The translations under genes and the position numbers were made by a program. This document shows, piece by piece, positions 62,264 through 64,000 of a stretch of 64,000 bases of DNA. The stretch is from Mycolicibacterium austroafricanum (GTDB lineage Bacteria; Actinomycetota; Actinomycetes; Mycobacteriales; Mycobacteriaceae), in assembly GCF_000612725.1 (NCBI RefSeq), contig NZ_HG964457.1, positions 89,341-153,340 of the forward strand. The letters run 5' to 3'. A model generated the notes under the pieces. The model did not search any database. It saw only the letters and a program-made list of their open reading frames with translations, and was not told the origin of the DNA. The first letter of the stretch is position 1, and each line of letters opens with the position of its first letter.

Positions 62264-62787
62264 CGAGTGTGGTGTTGTCCATCGGGTCCAACCTGGGTGA
62301 CCGGATGGCCCACCTGCAGTCGGTGCTCGACGGTCTCGCAGGCTCCGCGCTGGCGGTGTCGCCGGTGTACGAAACCGACGCCTGGGGCGGCGTCGAGCAG
62401 GGGCCTTTCCTCAATGCCGTTGTGCTGGCCGAGGACCGGGAACTGGACGGGTACGGCTGGCTGCGCCGCGCCCACGAACTGGAGGATGCGGCCGGGCGGG
62501 TCCGGGATCAGCGGTGGGGCCCCAGAACGCTCGATGTCGACCTGGTGCAGTGTCACGGTCCCGACGGGGAGGTGGTGGTCCACGACGACGTCCTGACCCT
62601 GCCGCACCCGTATGCGCACGCGCGCGCTTTCGTGTTGGTTCCGTGGCTGCAGGTGGAGCCGACGGCGACGCTGACCGTCGACGGTCGAACCGATCCGCTC
62701 ACTGCCCACCTGGCGGCCGTGGACGCAGCGGAGCGCGCCGGTGTGCGCACGACCGACTTCGTGTTGCGGATCGCGGACGGGGCCTGA
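62260..62787 (+). CDS. folK: 2-amino-4-hydroxy-6-hydroxymethyldihydropteridine pyrophosphokinase
   Basis: 175 residues from a GTG (GTGA overlap). HPPK motifs LSIGSNLGDR, GPFLNAVV, and the PS00794 signature RWGPRTLDVDLV are present. It activates the pterin for folP. Gene order folE-folP-folB-folK is that of M. tuberculosis Rv3609c-Rv3606c. Confidence 0.96.
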   Translation: MTSVVLSIGSNLGDRMAHLQSVLDGLAGSALAVSPVYETDAWGGVEQGPFLNAVVLAEDRELDGYGWLRRAHELEDAAGRVRDQRWGPRTLDVDLVQCHGPDGEVVVHDDVLTLPHPYAHARAFVLVPWLQVEPTATLTVDGRTDPLTAHLAAVDAAERAGVRTTDFVLRIADGA

Positions 62788-63263
62788 TGGGACCGACCCG
62801 CACGCGAGACCTGGCCGCCGCGGCGACCGTCACCGCCATAGCGGGTTACCTGCTGGTGCACGTCGCCTACCGCTGGTTCCCGCCGATCGACGTGTGGACG
62901 GGCGTGTCGCTGCTCGGTGTGGCCGCAGCGGTCGGGGGCTGGGCGTTCTACGTGCGGGCCAGGATCCGGGACGGTCAGATCGGGGTGGGTCAGGGCAGAC
63001 TGCACCCGCTGGCCGTGGCGCGATCGGTGGTGATCGCGAAGGCTTCGGTGTGGATGGGCAGTGTCGTGTTCGGCTGGTGGCTGGCGGTGGTGGTCTACCT
63101 GCTTCCCCGCAGGGCCACGTTGCGGGTGGCCGCAGAAGACACCCCGGGTGCGGTGGTGGCCGGGCTGTGCGCGCTTGCGTTGGTCGTCGCGGCGATGTGG
63201 CTGCAGCATTGCTGCAGGTCGCCCGAGGATCAGTCGGAGAATGCCGACGCGGCCACCGGCTGA
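62787..63263 (+). CDS. DUF3180 membrane protein (Rv3605c type)
   Basis: 158 residues, ATG at 62787 sharing one base with the folK stop. Four transmembrane helices: about residues 12-28, 36-55, 80-105 and 122-142, with a short basic loop between the second and third. Function unknown; invariably the gene after folK in mycobacteria. Possibly coupled to cell-wall or pteridine transport, but nothing in the sequence proves it. Confidence 0.88.
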   Translation: MGPTRTRDLAAAATVTAIAGYLLVHVAYRWFPPIDVWTGVSLLGVAAAVGGWAFYVRARIRDGQIGVGQGRLHPLAVARSVVIAKASVWMGSVVFGWWLAVVVYLLPRRATLRVAAEDTPGAVVAGLCALALVVAAMWLQHCCRSPEDQSENADAATG

Positions 63264-63340
63264 CCAACCTGCCGGGTACTGCGGCCGAATCGCCGCGGAG
63301 GTCGACACGCCAGCCGACCTGTGGCGGGTACAGTCGCCCC

Positions 63341-64000
63341 ATGACCGATCCGACTCGTGGCGCGCGCCTTCGGCGCGGCGGCCGCAGGCCGGGTTGGATC
63401 CTGATGACGGTGTTGCTGGTGCTCGCGATCGCAGCCAGTTCAGCGCTGGTTTTCACCAACCGCGTCGAACTGCTCAAGCTGGCCGTGATTCTCGCGTTGT
63501 GGGCGGCCGTGGTCGCCGCGTTCGTCTCGGTCATCTACCGCAGGCAGAGCGACGCCGACCAGGCCAAGGTGCGCGACCTCAAGCTCGTGTACGACCTGCA
63601 GCTCGATCGCGAGATCTCCGCGCGACGGGAGTACGAGCTCGCCGTCGAAACGCATCTGCGCCGCGAGTTGGCCTCGGAGTTGCGGGCGCAGTCCGCCGAC
63701 GAGGTGGCGGCGCTGCGCGCCGAACTGGCCGCGTTGCGTGCCAATCTGGAATTCCTCTTCGACACCGATCTCTCGCACCGGCCCGCCATCGAGACCGAAC
63801 GCACCGCCGGGCGCGTCAGCAGCAGCCGGATCGACACCCAGGAAGACTTCAGGGCCGCCGAGGAGCCGTACGCACCCAAGACCGATGAGAGTCCCATCAT
63901 CGACGTGCCGGCCGAGCCGCACCCTCCGGAGGGCGAGTGGGCACCGCGCGGCGAAGCCGGTGGCGCGCATCGCCGTTCGGCCGAGCAGCCGCAGTGGGCC
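63341..64000 (+). CDS. Rv3604c-type membrane protein, 3' end beyond the window
   Basis: ATG at 63341 opens a frame that stays open to the last base (220 codons). A basic N terminus (RGARLRRGGRRPGW), two transmembrane helices (WILMTVLLVLAIAASSALVF and LAVILALWAAVVAAFVSVIY), then a coiled-coil-like Arg/Glu-rich stretch (about 68-130: KVRDLKLVYDLQLDREISAR), and a Pro/Glu-rich tail. It resembles Rv3604c (about 400 aa), a conserved membrane protein of unknown function. Truncated only by the window edge. Confidence 0.85.
   Translation, partial: MTDPTRGARLRRGGRRPGWILMTVLLVLAIAASSALVFTNRVELLKLAVILALWAAVVAAFVSVIYRRQSDADQAKVRDLKLVYDLQLDREISARREYELAVETHLRRELASELRAQSADEVAALRAELAALRANLEFLFDTDLSHRPAIETERTAGRVSSSRIDTQEDFRAAEEPYAPKTDESPIIDVPAEPHPPEGEWAPRGEAGGAHRRSAEQPQWA

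Overview
The window is a contiguous, GC-rich stretch of chromosome from a mycobacterium, most likely a fast-growing Mycolicibacterium. Gene content and order follow the Mycobacterium tuberculosis interval from about Rv3681c (whiB4) to Rv3604c, read in reverse. The marker genes are mycobacterial: WhiB4, Crp, MarP, Ssd plus a Tad pilus locus, LpqG, the 6C small RNA and an FtsH-folate operon. This synteny is recalled, not computed. The ESX/PE/PPE genes that lie between hpt and ftsH in M. tuberculosis are absent; a molybdopterin oxidoreductase and other accessory genes sit there instead.

Layout. 1-11.6 kb: whiB4, a pair of Get3/ArsA-like ATPases, RidA, a metallo-beta-lactamase hydrolase, crp, nth, a thioredoxin-like/NUDIX/MarP operon, ephE, a holin-like membrane protein, a secreted serine protease and a VOC protein. 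11.6-16.2 kb: acs, a Fic-fold protein with a degenerate active site, a gene-free interval that should encode the Ms1/MTS2823 RNA polymerase-binding RNA, a HAD phosphatase and a clear 6C sRNA. 16.2-22.1 kb: the ssd-tadA-tadB-tadC-flp-tadE-like operon and a Ser/Thr kinase. 22.1-32.8 kb: a frameshifted Rv3651-type sensor gene, an MrfA-like helicase, cspA, topA, an adenylate cyclase, holB and tRNA-Thr(CGT). 33-34.8 kb: an accessory VapBC45-like toxin-antitoxin pair and a DinB-like protein lacking a proper start.

34.8-44.1 kb is the most striking block. Five minus-strand genes are packed with 4-bp overlaps: a Pls/PosA-type single-module NRPS with a membrane/hexapeptide C-terminal half, an M1 aminopeptidase, a multi-spanning exporter-like protein, GalE and a GT-C-like membrane protein. 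The arrangement suggests an uncharacterised amino-acid polymer or aminoacylated envelope product. Divergent from it is a TerC-family gene behind a yybP-ykoY (manganese) riboswitch whose ligand stem and SD-sequestering hairpin can be drawn directly from the sequence.

45-64 kb: a serine hydrolase, an OHCU-decarboxylase-like protein with a His-to-Tyr change, ppa, dacB, a zinc metalloprotease-like protein, tilS, hpt, a molybdopterin oxidoreductase, lpqG, an odd TetR-HTH/PE-PPE hydrolase fusion, ephA, a 34-bp tandem repeat array, a repeated leader peptide overlapping ftsH, and the tightly coupled ftsH-folE-folP-folB-folK operon followed by two membrane-protein genes, the last cut by the window edge.
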